Shown here piece by piece: positions 31,411 to 40,358 of a DNA stretch of 64,000 bases (within the stretch, counting starts at the first letter, position 1; every line of letters begins with the position of its first letter). The translations under genes were made by a program, and so were the position numbers. The stretch comes from Edwardiiplasma whartonense. GTDB taxonomy: Bacteria > Bacillota_I > Bacilli_A > Mycoplasmatales > Mycoplasmataceae. The notes below the pieces were generated by a model, which had not been told where the DNA came from, ran no database searches, and saw only the letters and a list, made by a program, of their open reading frames with translations. The stretch lies in the NCBI RefSeq assembly GCF_023566315.1, contig NZ_JAKNSU010000001.1; one strand, given 5' to 3'.

Positions 31411-32424
31411 ATGAGCGAAAAAAAGCGCATGGTAACTGCAATAGCTTCTAGTGGAAACATGACAATTGGTAACTATTTTGGCGTGATTAAACAAATTGTT
31501 AGTTACCAACAAGACTATGATTTATTTCTTTTTATTGCCAACCTCCACGCAATCACCACTCCTCAAGACAAAACCAAGTTAAAAGAAAATATTAAAACGA
31601 TGGCAACTCTTTATATTGCTTGTGGAATCGACCCGCAACTAACCACAGTCTTTATTCAATCTGATGTTTTAGAGCACGCGCAGTTGGGATGAATTTTAAA
31701 CACTCAAACTAACATGGGTGAATTAGAAAGAATGACTCAATATAAAGATAAATCTTTAAAAGCAGCGAACAAAACCAGTTATATCCCTAGTGGTTTATTG
31801 ACCTATCCAACCCTAATGGCCGCTGACATTCTTTTATATGATGCTAATTATGTTCCAGTAGGAATCGATCAAGTACAACACGTGGAATTAACTAGAACTT
31901 TAGCCGAACGAATGAATAAAACTTATCAACAAGATCTCTTTGTTTTACCAGAAGCCTTGATACCAACTAAAACTCCTAAAATTATGGATTTACAAGATCC
32001 AACAAAGAAGATGTCGAAATCAAGCACTAATGAAAAAGCCTTCATTCGAATTCTTGATGAACCTGATCTTATTCGGAAGAAAATCAACAGCGCTTTAACT
32101 GATAGTGAGGATAAGGTCTATTACAATCTGAAAACTAAACCAGGAATTTCTAATTTAATGACAATTTATTCTGCTATTACTGGTTTGACTCATCCCGAAA
32201 TCGAACAGCAATTCTTAAATAAAAACTACCAAGAATTTAAAACTGCAGTTAGTGATGTTCTAATTAAAGAATTATCCCCAATTCAAGAACGTTACCAACT
32301 TTTAAAAAGTGGTGATGATTTGGATCAATGATTAAAAGAAGGTGCATTGAAAGCTCAAAAAATTGCCTATAAAAAACTGCAGAAAGTTCAAAATACAATG
32401 GGATTAAATTATAAGCGCAAATAA
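31411..32424 (+). CDS. trpS: Tryptophanyl-tRNA synthetase
   Basis: Charges tRNA-Trp, which in this organism must also serve UGA. 337 residues, the normal length. Class I motifs: ASSGNMTIGNYFG in place of HIGH, and KKMSKSS. PVGIDQVQHVELTR is the conserved tRNA/ATP region. A TACAAT at 31371-31376 is a candidate -10 box. Convergent with glpF over a shared terminator. Confidence 0.96.
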
Positions 32425-32428
32425 AAAC

Positions 32429-32457
32429 AAAAAAGTTAGGAATATTCCTAACTTTTT
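32429..32457. terminator. Bidirectional terminator, trpS / glpF
   Basis: AAAAAAGTTAGGAA/TTCCTAACTTTTTT, perfect stem with a 3-nt loop, between the two convergent stops. Confidence 0.92.
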
Positions 32458-32477
32458 TCTTAGACTATTGTGGAGTA

Positions 32478-33308
32478 TTAATGCATCATTGCTAAAATAA
32501 GTGCGCCACCAACAACTCCACCTAAAACTGGACCAACTACTGGAACTCAGCTATATGCCCAATCAGATGAACCCTTATTAGGCAAAGGAAGAAAATGGTG
32601 AACGATTCTTGGAGCCAAATCACGAGTAGGGTTAATGGCAAACCCAGTAGGACCACCTAAGCCATAACCAACTCCCGCAACTACTGCCATCGCAATTCCT
32701 ACACCAATTAAACTTGATGCAGGAAGATTAAAACTTCCAAAGTTATGACCAGTACCAGTATACAAACTAGCGGCACCAAGACCAAGCACTAATACAAAAG
32801 TTGCCATAAATTCGGCAAATGTATTAAAAGCATAGGTTTTTTTGCTACGTTCTTTTTGAGCTGGAGCCGTACAATGAAAACCTAAAACTTCACCAGCATC
32901 AGATTTTTCAATCTGTAACCAATAAACTAAATCTAACAATAACTGACCAATAATCATCCCTGTAAATTGAGCTACCAAATAAATCACAATCAACCATTGG
33001 TGACCATTTGCAAAAGGATTATTACCAACATTATTACTAGCTGATTGAATTAATACACTTAAGGTAACCGCAAAGTTTAAATGGGCTCCTGAATATTGAG
33101 AAGTAATCGCTCCTACAAAAACCGCTAATCCTCAACCAATTGCAATTGCTGACCAACCAGCACCCCTTGCTTTACTTGTTTTTAAATTAACAGCAGCAAC
33201 GACTCCGTTTCCCAGCATGACTAAAAGCATACTTCCTAACATTTCTGAAAGAAAGATTCACCCAATATAAGATGTGGTACTGCCCACGTCTTGAAATCCT
33301 CACGACAT
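32478..33308 (-). CDS. glpF: Glycerol facilitator / aquaporin-family channel
   Basis: Passive channel for glycerol or water. 276 residues with six helices. The first NPA box is NFA (SGAHLNFAVTL) and the second is NPT (GFAINPTRDLAPR), with the RD that marks glyceroporins retained. A Trp codon at the N-terminus (MSW) is TGA. Glycerol uptake feeds lipid synthesis and, in many mollicutes, H2O2 production, but GlpK and GlpO are not in this window. Confidence 0.93.
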
Positions 33309-33400
33309 ATCTTCTCCTCCTTTCTACTTGTTAGAGCTTTTTGTCTAACTTTTTATATTGTACTAAAATCAAAGAAATTTCTCTGCTCTAAAAGAAGTAA

Positions 33401-33748
33401 TTACTCATTCTTGGGCATCAATCATTTTGTGCGATTATAGCGTTTCAATCTCCGAGTTTGATTTTCTTGTCGACGTAAACCAAAACACCCAGCATGAATA
33501 GCGAAAAGATTTTTCCCAACCAATTTTGGTTTCTTTAAATTAATTAAATCAATTGCTCAAGCATCGGTAGGATGTTTCAAGCGATGGTTAGCAACATAAT
33601 GCTTTTTCTTCATCGGAAATTGGCAGTACATACATACTCGAAACTCATCAGGATTAGCATCACTAATCTTAGGTGCATTTGCTCAAGCATTAATCAGATC
33701 GGTTTTATTAAAAATAATTTCATTAGTTTGTTCATTTAAATAAGCCAT
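33401..33748 (-). CDS. Small Cys/His protein, possible zinc-binding, unknown
   Basis: 115 residues, open only when TGA is Trp. It has CMYCQFPMKKKHYVANHRLKH (residues about 39-59), a CxxC followed by two or three His, and HAGCFGLRRQENQTRRLKRYNR near the C-terminus. The composition and basic tail suggest a nucleic-acid-binding zinc finger. It starts at ATG 33746-33748 behind GGGAGAAG, between glpF and rplT. I do not recognise the family. Confidence 0.7.
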
Positions 33749-33791
33749 TTTCTTCTCCCCTCTTTCGTTCTTAAAATAATTAATATAAAAG

Positions 33792-33811
33792 AAACTAGGT
33801 AAAACCTAGCT
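33792..33811 (-). terminator. Terminator of infC-rpmI-rplT
   Basis: CTAGGT/ACCTAG with a TTTT loop followed by TTTCTTTTAT on the minus strand, just after the rplT stop at 33822. Confidence 0.75.
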
Positions 33812-33821
33812 TTGTTAATGA

Positions 33822-34181
33822 TTATTTACTTAAAGTTTTTTTTACTGCTTCAACTACCTTGGCAAATTCTTGGGGTTGATTAATTGCTAATTCAGAAAGC
33901 ATTTTGCGGTTTAAATCTAAACCAGTTAATTTTATTCCGTTCATAAATTGTGAATAATTTAACCCATAAGGACGAACAGCAGCATTAATTCGCATAATTC
34001 ATAATTTTCTAAAGTCACGCTTCTTTTGCTTACGACCAACAAAAGCATATGCCATTGAACGAATCACTTGTTCACGAGCCTTTTTAAAGTTTGTGCTTTT
34101 AGTTCCGTAATATCCCTTTGCACGCTTAATTCAACGTTTTCTTCTTGCTCTGGTAGTTTTACCATATTTTACTCTAGCCAT
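33822..34181 (-). CDS. rplT: 50S ribosomal protein L20
   Basis: 119 residues, normal length. MARVKYGKTTRARRKR...GYYGTKSTNFKKAREQV is the L20 N-terminus. It binds 23S rRNA early in assembly and, in Firmicutes, the infC leader as an autorepressor. TGA codons encode Trp in WIKRAKG and LWIMRIN. Confidence 0.97.
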
Positions 34182-34211
34182 TTTTTTATACCTCTTTCTA
34201 TCCTACAAGTT

Positions 34212-34406
34212 TTAATCTTGCAACAAACTTTCTAAACGTTTAGCATCTACTTTTTTAATGTAAGTTGCTTTCTTTAAATGTCTTTTTTGCTTAGTAGTCT
34301 TCCCAGTAGCACGGTGAGAACGATAAGCATGGGCTCTTTTTAGTTTTCCACTAGCATTTTTGTTAACTCTTTTTGCTAATGCTTTTTTGGTTTTCATTTT
34401 TGGCAT
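34212..34406 (-). CDS. rpmI: 50S ribosomal protein L35
   Basis: 64 residues, MPKMKTKKALAKRVNKNASGKLKR, the full L35. It lies between infC and rplT with the conserved spacing (26 and 30 nt). Confidence 0.97.
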   Translation of the reverse strand: MPKMKTKKALAKRVNKNASGKLKRAHAYRSHRATGKTTKQKRHLKKATYIKKVDAKRLESLLQD

Positions 34407-34432
34407 AATTTATTTCCCTTCCCTATTTTTGA

Positions 34433-34975
34433 CTAATTTTTCTTTTTAGGCACAATGTACATATCTAAAAACCTAGTATTTAATTTTGGTTCTTTCTCAA
34501 TTTGAGCAATATCAGCTAATTTCTCATAAAATCGCATTAAAGTGTCTTGACCTTGATTCAAATAAACAATTTCTCTTCCCTTGAACTTCAAAGAAACCTT
34601 CACTCGATCACCATTTTGAATAAACTCACGAGCTTTACGAGCTTTTGTATCCAAATCGTGTTCACCAATTTTCACTGTCAAACGTATTTCTTTATTTTGA
34701 GTTTCAACTTGATGCTTTTTAACCTCTTTTGCCCTTTTTTGTTGCTCATACTTATATTTTCCATAGTCGACAATTTTGGCAATAGCAACACTTTCTTGTT
34801 GGCCAACTTGCAATAAATCAAGGTTAGCACTTTCTGCCATTTCAATAGCTGCTTTTTTTGAAATTGGTCCAATTCTTCGACCATCTTCAGTAATAATTAA
34901 AATTTCTTTTGCCCGAATATCATGGTTAATAGCATCCTCTGGTTGTCTTTTTTGTTGCGATCTATTTTGATTCAT
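34433..34975 (-). CDS. infC: Translation initiation factor IF-3
   Basis: Prevents premature subunit joining and checks start codons. 180 residues from ATG 34973-34975; a TTG one codon upstream is also open. It has NHDIRAKEILIITEDGRRIGPIS at the N-domain and KTRKAREFIQNGDRVKVSLKFKGRE at the linker and C-domain. First gene of infC-rpmI-rplT. It starts with ATG, not the AUU used by enterobacteria. Confidence 0.97.
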   Translation of the reverse strand: MNQNRSQQKRQPEDAINHDIRAKEILIITEDGRRIGPISKKAAIEMAESANLDLLQVGQQESVAIAKIVDYGKYKYEQQKRAKEVKKHQVETQNKEIRLTVKIGEHDLDTKARKAREFIQNGDRVKVSLKFKGREIVYLNQGQDTLMRFYEKLADIAQIEKEPKLNTRFLDMYIVPKKKN

Positions 34976-35109
34976 CAATTCCTCCTGAAATAAAAAATGT
35001 GCCGTTAAAAAACAATCAGCACATCTTTAAATACATTTTCAATCTTAAGTATTTAACCGTTTTGTTTATTCACTGGCGGTGAGCTTTGTGCTTCTTTTCT
35101 AACTCTAAG
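34976..35109 (-). promoter_or_regulatory. infC (L20-type) mRNA leader with attenuator
   Basis: A leader of about 130 nt ends in a hairpin ATGTGCTG/CGGCACAT (35017-35024 with 34998-35005), immediately followed by TTTTTT (34992-34997) on the minus strand, a clear terminator upstream of the infC ribosome-binding site AGGAGG. Firmicute infC leaders are repressed by L20; this fits in position and design. Confidence 0.7.
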
Positions 35110-35138
35110 ATTATAACTAATCTCAATTTAAATTGCAA
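35110..35138 (-). promoter_or_regulatory. infC promoter
   Basis: TTGCAA (35133-35138), 17 nt, TATAAT (35110-35115) on the minus strand. Confidence 0.75.
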
Positions 35139-35145
35139 AACTTTC

Positions 35146-36873
35146 TTAAAGATTATTTTTCTTTAGAAAGGCTTGAACCAAACTTTCAATTTCTTTACTT
35201 GTAGAAAGCATTAATGCTTGATTGGACAAAGTTTGAGCAGTTTGATAATCTAGATTATTAATAATTGAACGTGTTTTTAAAATTGAAGTAGCACTCATTG
35301 AAAATGCATCCAATCCCATTCCTAGTAATAAAGGAATCGCCAATTGATCACCAGCCATTTCTCCACACATCCCTACTCATTTATTTTCTGTATGAGCACC
35401 ATCAATAGTCATTTTAATCAAATTTAAAAGCGAAGGATTTAGTGGTTGATATAAATAGGCAACCGATTGATTCATTCGATCAGCAGCCATTGAATATTGA
35501 ATCAAGTCATTAGTACCAATCGAAAAGAAATCCGCCACTTTAGCAAAGTTTTTTGCATTCACTGCTGCGGCTGGAATTTCAACCATCATTCCTACTTGCA
35601 CTTGTTGATCAAACTTGATATTTGCTGCAATTAATTCTGTCTTACATTCTTCAACCAAAGCCTTGGCTTGGTTAAACTCTTCAATTGTAGCAATCATTGG
35701 AAACATAATTCCTAACGACCCAAAAGCTGAAGCCCGTAATAATGCACGCAATTGAGTTTTAAAAATATCTGGATGATCTAAACAAAAACGAATTGCCCGA
35801 TAACCTAAAAAGGGATTCATCTCTGAAGGAAATTGATAATAAGATAGTCTTTTATCACCACCAATATCCAGGGTACGAATTATCACTAAATTTCCATGCA
35901 TTTGGTCGATAACTTCCTTGTAAGCTTGAAATTGTTCTTCTTCAGTAGGAAAGTGATCATTTTCCATATACAAGAATTCAGAACGGAATAAACCAATACC
36001 TTCTCCACCGTTTTTTAAAACTGCCTCACAATCAGCTGGCTTACCAATATTCGCTTCCACCAATACTTTATGTTGATCACGAGTGATGGTTGGTTGGTTA
36101 ACATAAGTTTTTAATAAAGCTTCGTTTTTTTCAAACTCAACTTGGTTTTTTTTGATAACAGCAATATCATCAGTATCTAATTCAATCATCACCTCTCCAG
36201 TGGTTCCATTAGCACTAATCATCGCTCCATCAGTAACAATTTCGGTGATATTTTTTAAACCCAAAACAGCCGGAAGTTCCAAACTACGCGCCATAATTGC
36301 TGCATGCGAAGTTCTTCCTCCAATGTTAGTAACAAAACCTTTAACAAACTTTTTATCCAATTGAGCAGTTTGAGAAGGGGTCAAGTCATCACTGACAATG
36401 ATGACTTCCTCATTAATTGTAGAAAGATCAACAATATTAACTCCTAAGAGGTGTTTAATTAAACGATTAGCAACATCGTTCACATCACTTGCTCGTTCTT
36501 TAAAGTAGGGATCATCCATCTTCAAGAACAATTGATGATACTTATCAAAAACCTGTTTTACAGCTTGTATAGCATTTTTTTGTTCATTTTTAATTAATTC
36601 TTCAACATCCTGAGCAATTGCAGGATCTTGAACAATTTCTTCATGTGCACCAAAAATTGCTGCTTTTTCAGCACCTAATTTGGTAGTAGTGATTTCTACT
36701 AAGTTTTCTAAATCTTTCAAACTGGCTTGAACGCCTTGTTTAAATTTTTGAACCTCTCCTTCAACATCTTTGATTTTATCGTTAGGAATAACCAATTGTT
36801 CTTCTTTTAAAAGTAAAACTTTTCCTAAAGCAATGCCGCGACTTGCTCCAATCCCTTTTAATACTTTAGCCAA
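35146..36873 (-). CDS. ptsI: Phosphotransferase system enzyme I
   Basis: Transfers phosphate from phosphoenolpyruvate to HPr for sugar import. 575 residues, complete. It has the phospho-His domain (GGRTSHAAIMARS), the PEP-binding signature (LFRSEFLYM), the second signature (DFFSIGTNDLIQYSMAADR), and EMAGDQLAIPLLLGMG at the C-terminus. A TGA Trp codon at 35371 splits it under the standard code. HPr and EII genes are not adjacent. Confidence 0.97.
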
Positions 36874-37001
36874 GATTATAAACCTCCTCTTTTTATTATC
36901 TTGATTTTACAATAATATAAATATTTCCTTAAACTTTTTTATTTTTTATTGAAACAAATTTTTAAAACTCACCGATTCTTATAAAAGAAAGGAATTCAAA
37001 C

Positions 37002-37934
37002 ATGTTTAGAAAACTTTTACAAAACTTGCTAATTGTAACAATTATGACCACTTCACTCACAAATATAGTTAGTTTTACTTCTAATCAAATAGTAAAAAAG
37101 GATAATCGAATAGAATTAAAAACTTATTTCAAGAATACATTACAAACTAATGGAGCGGTTATCTTATTTCCAATTGATTGACAAATATATAAGAAAGCCA
37201 ACGAATCCAACTTCAAAGAAGTAATTGGCAATGCTTTTGAAAAATTAATGTTTTATCATTATCCGGATTTAAAAGGGATTGCAGTAAATTTACTCTCATA
37301 TGATAAAGACTGACTAACTGTAGAATTAAACGCTAATAATGGAAAAAATTCGAAATTTAAAGGAGTTGTTAACGCAGTCTTTAAACGTGAACTTTCTCTC
37401 AAACAGGAAATGGATTACCCCTTCATTAATCAACCTAAAATTTTCTCACGCTGACAAATTAGCACTTGGTCTACAGAAGAAAAAATTAACTATTGTTCCA
37501 TGTTAATAAAAGATTTTGCCGAAACAAATGGTCTTAGTTATTATTTTGAACGTGATTGACCCACAACTAGAGTTATTTTAAACAATCAATTATTGCGATT
37601 AAAAAATGAAAATATTTCAGATCCGTCATTGAATTGAGAAAAAGTTTTTCAACTAGATTTTTATCAAGGTTCAATTGCACAACCTTTTGAAAATTATAAA
37701 AATCCGATATCCGCTCTTAACGAAGCACAACTCACTCGAGAAATAAGTAAAATAAGTAGAATTGATGTGAATGAATTCATCATTTCAAATTTCAAACTTA
37801 ATCAAGAGAAAGAAAATATATCATTCAAACTTACACCTAATCCTCACTTAAGGAAAAGTCTTCAAAAATTTCAACTTGATAGTGTTAAAGAATTTGTTGA
37901 TTTTCCAATCTTAAAAACAACACCAGCTTTTTAA
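37002..37934 (+). CDS. Secreted protein of unknown function in the switch island
   Basis: 310 residues, open only with TGA as Trp. An N-terminal signal-like hydrophobic helix (LLQNLLIVTIMTTSLTNIV) is not followed by a lipobox Cys, so the protein is either secreted or anchored by this helix. The mature part is basic and Asn/Lys/Ile-rich with several Trp (IDWQIYKK, SRWQISTW). No family is recognised. It is on the plus strand between ptsI and the methyltransferase switch, with AAAGAAAGG upstream, and ends in the terminator that also serves the switched gene. Confidence 0.75.
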
Positions 37935-37953
37935 AGCTGGTTTTTTTGTGTTA
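37919..37953. terminator. Bidirectional terminator, secreted protein / methyltransferase C-terminus
   Basis: ACCAGCTTT/AAAGCTGGT hairpin flanked by A and T tracts. It overlaps the last codons of the secreted protein and the stop of the methyltransferase C-terminal fragment (37931-37933), so it ends transcripts from both sides. Confidence 0.9.
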
Positions 37954-38110
37954 ACACATAAATGTAATTAAAAACAGCGACCAAAACATTAACCACAATT
38001 GAATTGCCCGCCTGACGATACATAACGGGCTTAGAGACTAAATCAGTACTTTTAATGCATTCATAATCTTTTTCTGAAAAACCCATCAATAAATAACATT
38101 CCCTAGGAGT
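37931..38110 (-). other. Silent C-terminal exon of the methyltransferase
   Basis: 59 codons and a stop, reading TPRECYLLMGFSEKDYECIK...SKPVMYRQAGNSIVVNVLVAVF. These are motif IX (continuing RFL-TPRE) and motif X (QAGNSIVV) of C5-cytosine methyltransferases. No full methylase N-terminus precedes it: upstream on the minus strand only a few codons are open past the 28-bp repeat (MKFICKM... from 38176). The fragment is fixed outside the invertible segment and becomes part of a complete gene only after inversion of 38111-39498. Confidence 0.9.
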
Positions 38111-38138
38111 AAGAAATCTATAATGCATCTTATAGATT
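38111..38138 (-). repeat. Left inverted repeat (28 bp) of the methyltransferase switch
   Basis: Its reverse complement is identical over all 28 positions to 39471-39498, and the flanking bases differ. Within it, AATCTATAA and TTATAGATT form 9-bp inverted arms around a 6-bp asymmetric spacer GATGCA, the layout of a tyrosine-recombinase core site. In translation it encodes IYKMHYRFL. Confidence 0.95.
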
Positions 38139-38319
38139 ACTAAAAAACTAATTATCATTTTACAGATAAATTTCAAAAATTTCTACCTTCATTTCATATC
38201 ATTACAATTCGAAAAATAATTCTTTTTTAACCTAATTAATTTATCCAGTAAACAAAATAAAAGTTTTTCGTAGAAAGGGAATGATTGTTCTCCAAAAGAA
38301 ATCAGTCAATAATTTTATT

Positions 38320-39501
38320 ATGAAATTTAAAGTTTTTGAGGCATTTGCTGGAATTGGTTCACAAAGAAAAGCACTTGAAACGCTCTCTGAATTAATTGAA
38401 AATTTTGATTTTGAAATAGTGGCAACAAGTGAATGAGATTGCTTTGCTAATATTTCATACAATGCAATGAAAAATAAAAAAGACAAGTCCAAGAAATCAT
38501 TAGAAGAGAAAATTGATTATTTATCGAATTTTATTCATTCATTAGATTCCAAAGAATCAATTGATATTCAAAAAATAGTTAAAAAAGGTGATAGATTTGT
38601 CTCGCTTTTATATGAAAGTTACGTGTCTAATAATAATCTAGGTAACATCACCAAAATAACAGGAAGAAATTTAATTGGCATCGCTGAAAATATTGATGTA
38701 ATAACTTATTCTTTTCCATGTCAAGATTTGTCATCCGCTAGTTCTTTGCACCATCCGAGTCAAGGAATGACCAAAGGATCGGGTTCAAGATCAAGTTTAC
38801 TTTGAGAAGTTGAAAGAATCTTAATTGAATTAAATGCCTTAGATATTAAACCCAAATTTTTAATCTTAGAAAACGTGACAAATATTCTTTCCCCAGAACA
38901 TATTGAAAACTATAAAAAATGATTAGAAGAACTAAAAAAATTAAACTATTGCACACAAACTTATATTTTATCTAGTGAAGATTTTGGAATTCCTCAAAAA
39001 AGAAAGCGTGTAATCGCTTTAAGTGTTTATGAAGGTTCAAAAATTAACTTTATTGACACCTTTAAAGAACGAGAAAAAAGCAATCTCGAATTAAGAGAAA
39101 AAATTATTTCCGAAGCCAAAGCACTAAAAGAAGAATACGACCGATTAACTTATTTTCCTAAAAAAGATTTAAATAAAATTTTGAAAACAAACTATAAAAA
39201 TTCGAAATATAACCACGAAGCTATCGATTCAATTCCTCGTCGAACAAGTTCTAGAATAAAGATGTATGAAAACAATCCTCTACTATTTTCCGAATGTAAA
39301 ACAGAACGTGATATTTATAAACATAAAAACAAAAAAAGTCAATTTAAAGAAAATTGCGCAATTTTGAGTGCTACATTAACCACTAAGCAGGATCGGCATC
39401 CAAACGCTGGAATTATCAGCGTTTTAGATAAAAATGGTAGGCCAAATATCTCACTAAAAAATATCAATTGAATCTATAAGATGCATTATAGATTTCTTTA
39501 G
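38320..39501 (+). CDS. C5-cytosine DNA methyltransferase, truncated (OFF form)
   Basis: Transfers methyl from AdoMet to cytosine C5. 393 residues. Motif I FEAFAGIGSQRKAL, catalytic PCQDLS (Cys134), LENV (about residue 184), QKRKRVIALS (motif VIII) and a target-recognition region are present. It lacks the end of motif IX and all of motif X, which form the AdoMet pocket and last helix, so this form should be inactive. It resembles the CpG methylase M.SssI in order and length, but specificity is unknown. An in-frame ATG at 38281 could add 13 residues; neither start has a well-spaced ribosome-binding site. TGA codons are Trp. Confidence 0.92.
39471..39498 (+). repeat. Right inverted repeat (28 bp) of the methyltransferase switch
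   Basis: Identical to the reverse complement of 38111-38138. It lies in the coding sequence, same reading phase as the left copy, and is followed immediately by TAG (39499-39501). Confidence 0.95.
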
Positions 39502-39594
39502 AAATATATTCTACCTAAAAAGCTAAAAAAATTATTTTAAGAAAAGATGATGGGAAAAAATGCATAAATTTTCCTATTCTATCGATGAGGCGCC

Positions 39595-40326
39595 ATGGAA
39601 AAATTTATCAGATATTTAGAAAAACAAAATTATTCAAAGAACACAATCTATAGTTACAGATATGCTTTAACCGATTTTTTTAAGTTTTTAGGAGGAAAAA
39701 CGATCACTTTATTCAACACATCAAAATATTTAAAATCACAAGTAAGTAAATATAAACCAGCAACAGTTCAATTTAAAAAGCATGTTATTTTAAGTTATTT
39801 ACGTTATAGTAAATGTAAATTCTTAGACGAAATTGAATCTATAAAAATACCTTCAATAAGCAATGTCTTCTTTAATACAATCAATAATCAAATGTTTGAG
39901 ACAATAGTGGAAACAGTAAAAAAACAAGAAGTTAAAGATCTATTCAAAATTCTTTATTATACCGGTATAAGAATTTCTGAATTAAAACAATTAAAGTACA
40001 ATAAGAATAAAAATTCTTTAATTATCTTTGGTAAAGGAATGAAATATCGAGAAATACCAATTTTAAAACCAATTAATAATATTAATTTTGAAAAATATAA
40101 TAAATATAGTAAGAAACAGATTTATCAACTAATTAAAGATTATTGACCAAATTGAGTAACTCCTCATACTTTCAGAAGATCTTTTTGTACTAATTTAATT
40201 CGTAAGGGGGCAAACATCAAGATTGTAAGCATGATTATGGGTCATTCAAAAATAGAAACCACAGCTCGATATTTACACTTTACGAGCAGTGATATCATTA
40301 AGGAATTAGAAAATCACTTCGACTAG
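39595..40326 (+). CDS. Tyrosine recombinase, probable invertase of the switch
   Basis: Site-specific recombinase of the XerC/D-like family. 243 residues. An N-terminal SAM-like DNA-binding domain (YSKNTIYSYRYALTDFFKFL) precedes a catalytic domain with the full set of residues: Arg126 in GIRISEL, Lys in GKGMKYR, His191 and Arg194 in HTFRRS, His217 in GHSKIETT and nucleophile Tyr226. Its start is 96 nt after the right repeat, behind GAGG, and outside the invertible segment. Smaller than chromosomal XerC/D (about 300 residues), like dedicated invertases. No terminator separates it from the methyltransferase frame upstream. Confidence 0.93.
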
Positions 40327-40357
40327 AAAAAAATCAACATCAACTGCTGATTTTTTT
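40327..40357. terminator. Bidirectional terminator, recombinase / thrS
   Basis: AAAAAAATCA/TGATTTTTTT hairpin with a loop of about 11 nt between the convergent stops. Confidence 0.8.
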
Positions 40358-40358
40358 C

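Larger units (their letters stand above)
38111..39498. mobile_element. Invertible DNA segment (1,388 bp) carrying the methyltransferase 5' part
   Basis: The segment is bounded by the perfect 28-bp inverted repeats and contains the start, probable promoter and first 393 codons of the methyltransferase. In the present orientation the frame meets TAG directly after the right repeat. In the inverted orientation it continues into the 59-codon fragment at 37931-38110 in frame. The recombinase gene lies just outside on the right. This orientation is therefore inferred to be OFF. Confidence 0.9.

Noticed and set aside
36152..36364. Plus-strand 70-codon frame inside ptsI
   Set aside because: Shadow of the conserved ptsI coding sequence on the other strand.
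37002..37934. Restriction endonuclease partner for the methyltransferase
   Set aside because: The encoded protein has a signal-like N-terminus and no PD-(D/E)xK-like or HNH pattern that I can see.
38241..38492. Minus-strand 83-codon frame across the methyltransferase start
   Set aside because: Antisense shadow of the methylase N-terminus; hydrophobic by chance of AT-rich antisense codons, no ribosome-binding site.
39560..39620. A 19-codon frame starting ATG at 39560 just before the recombinase
   Set aside because: It ends soon after the recombinase start, has no good ribosome-binding site and no codon pattern distinct from the surrounding AT-rich DNA.
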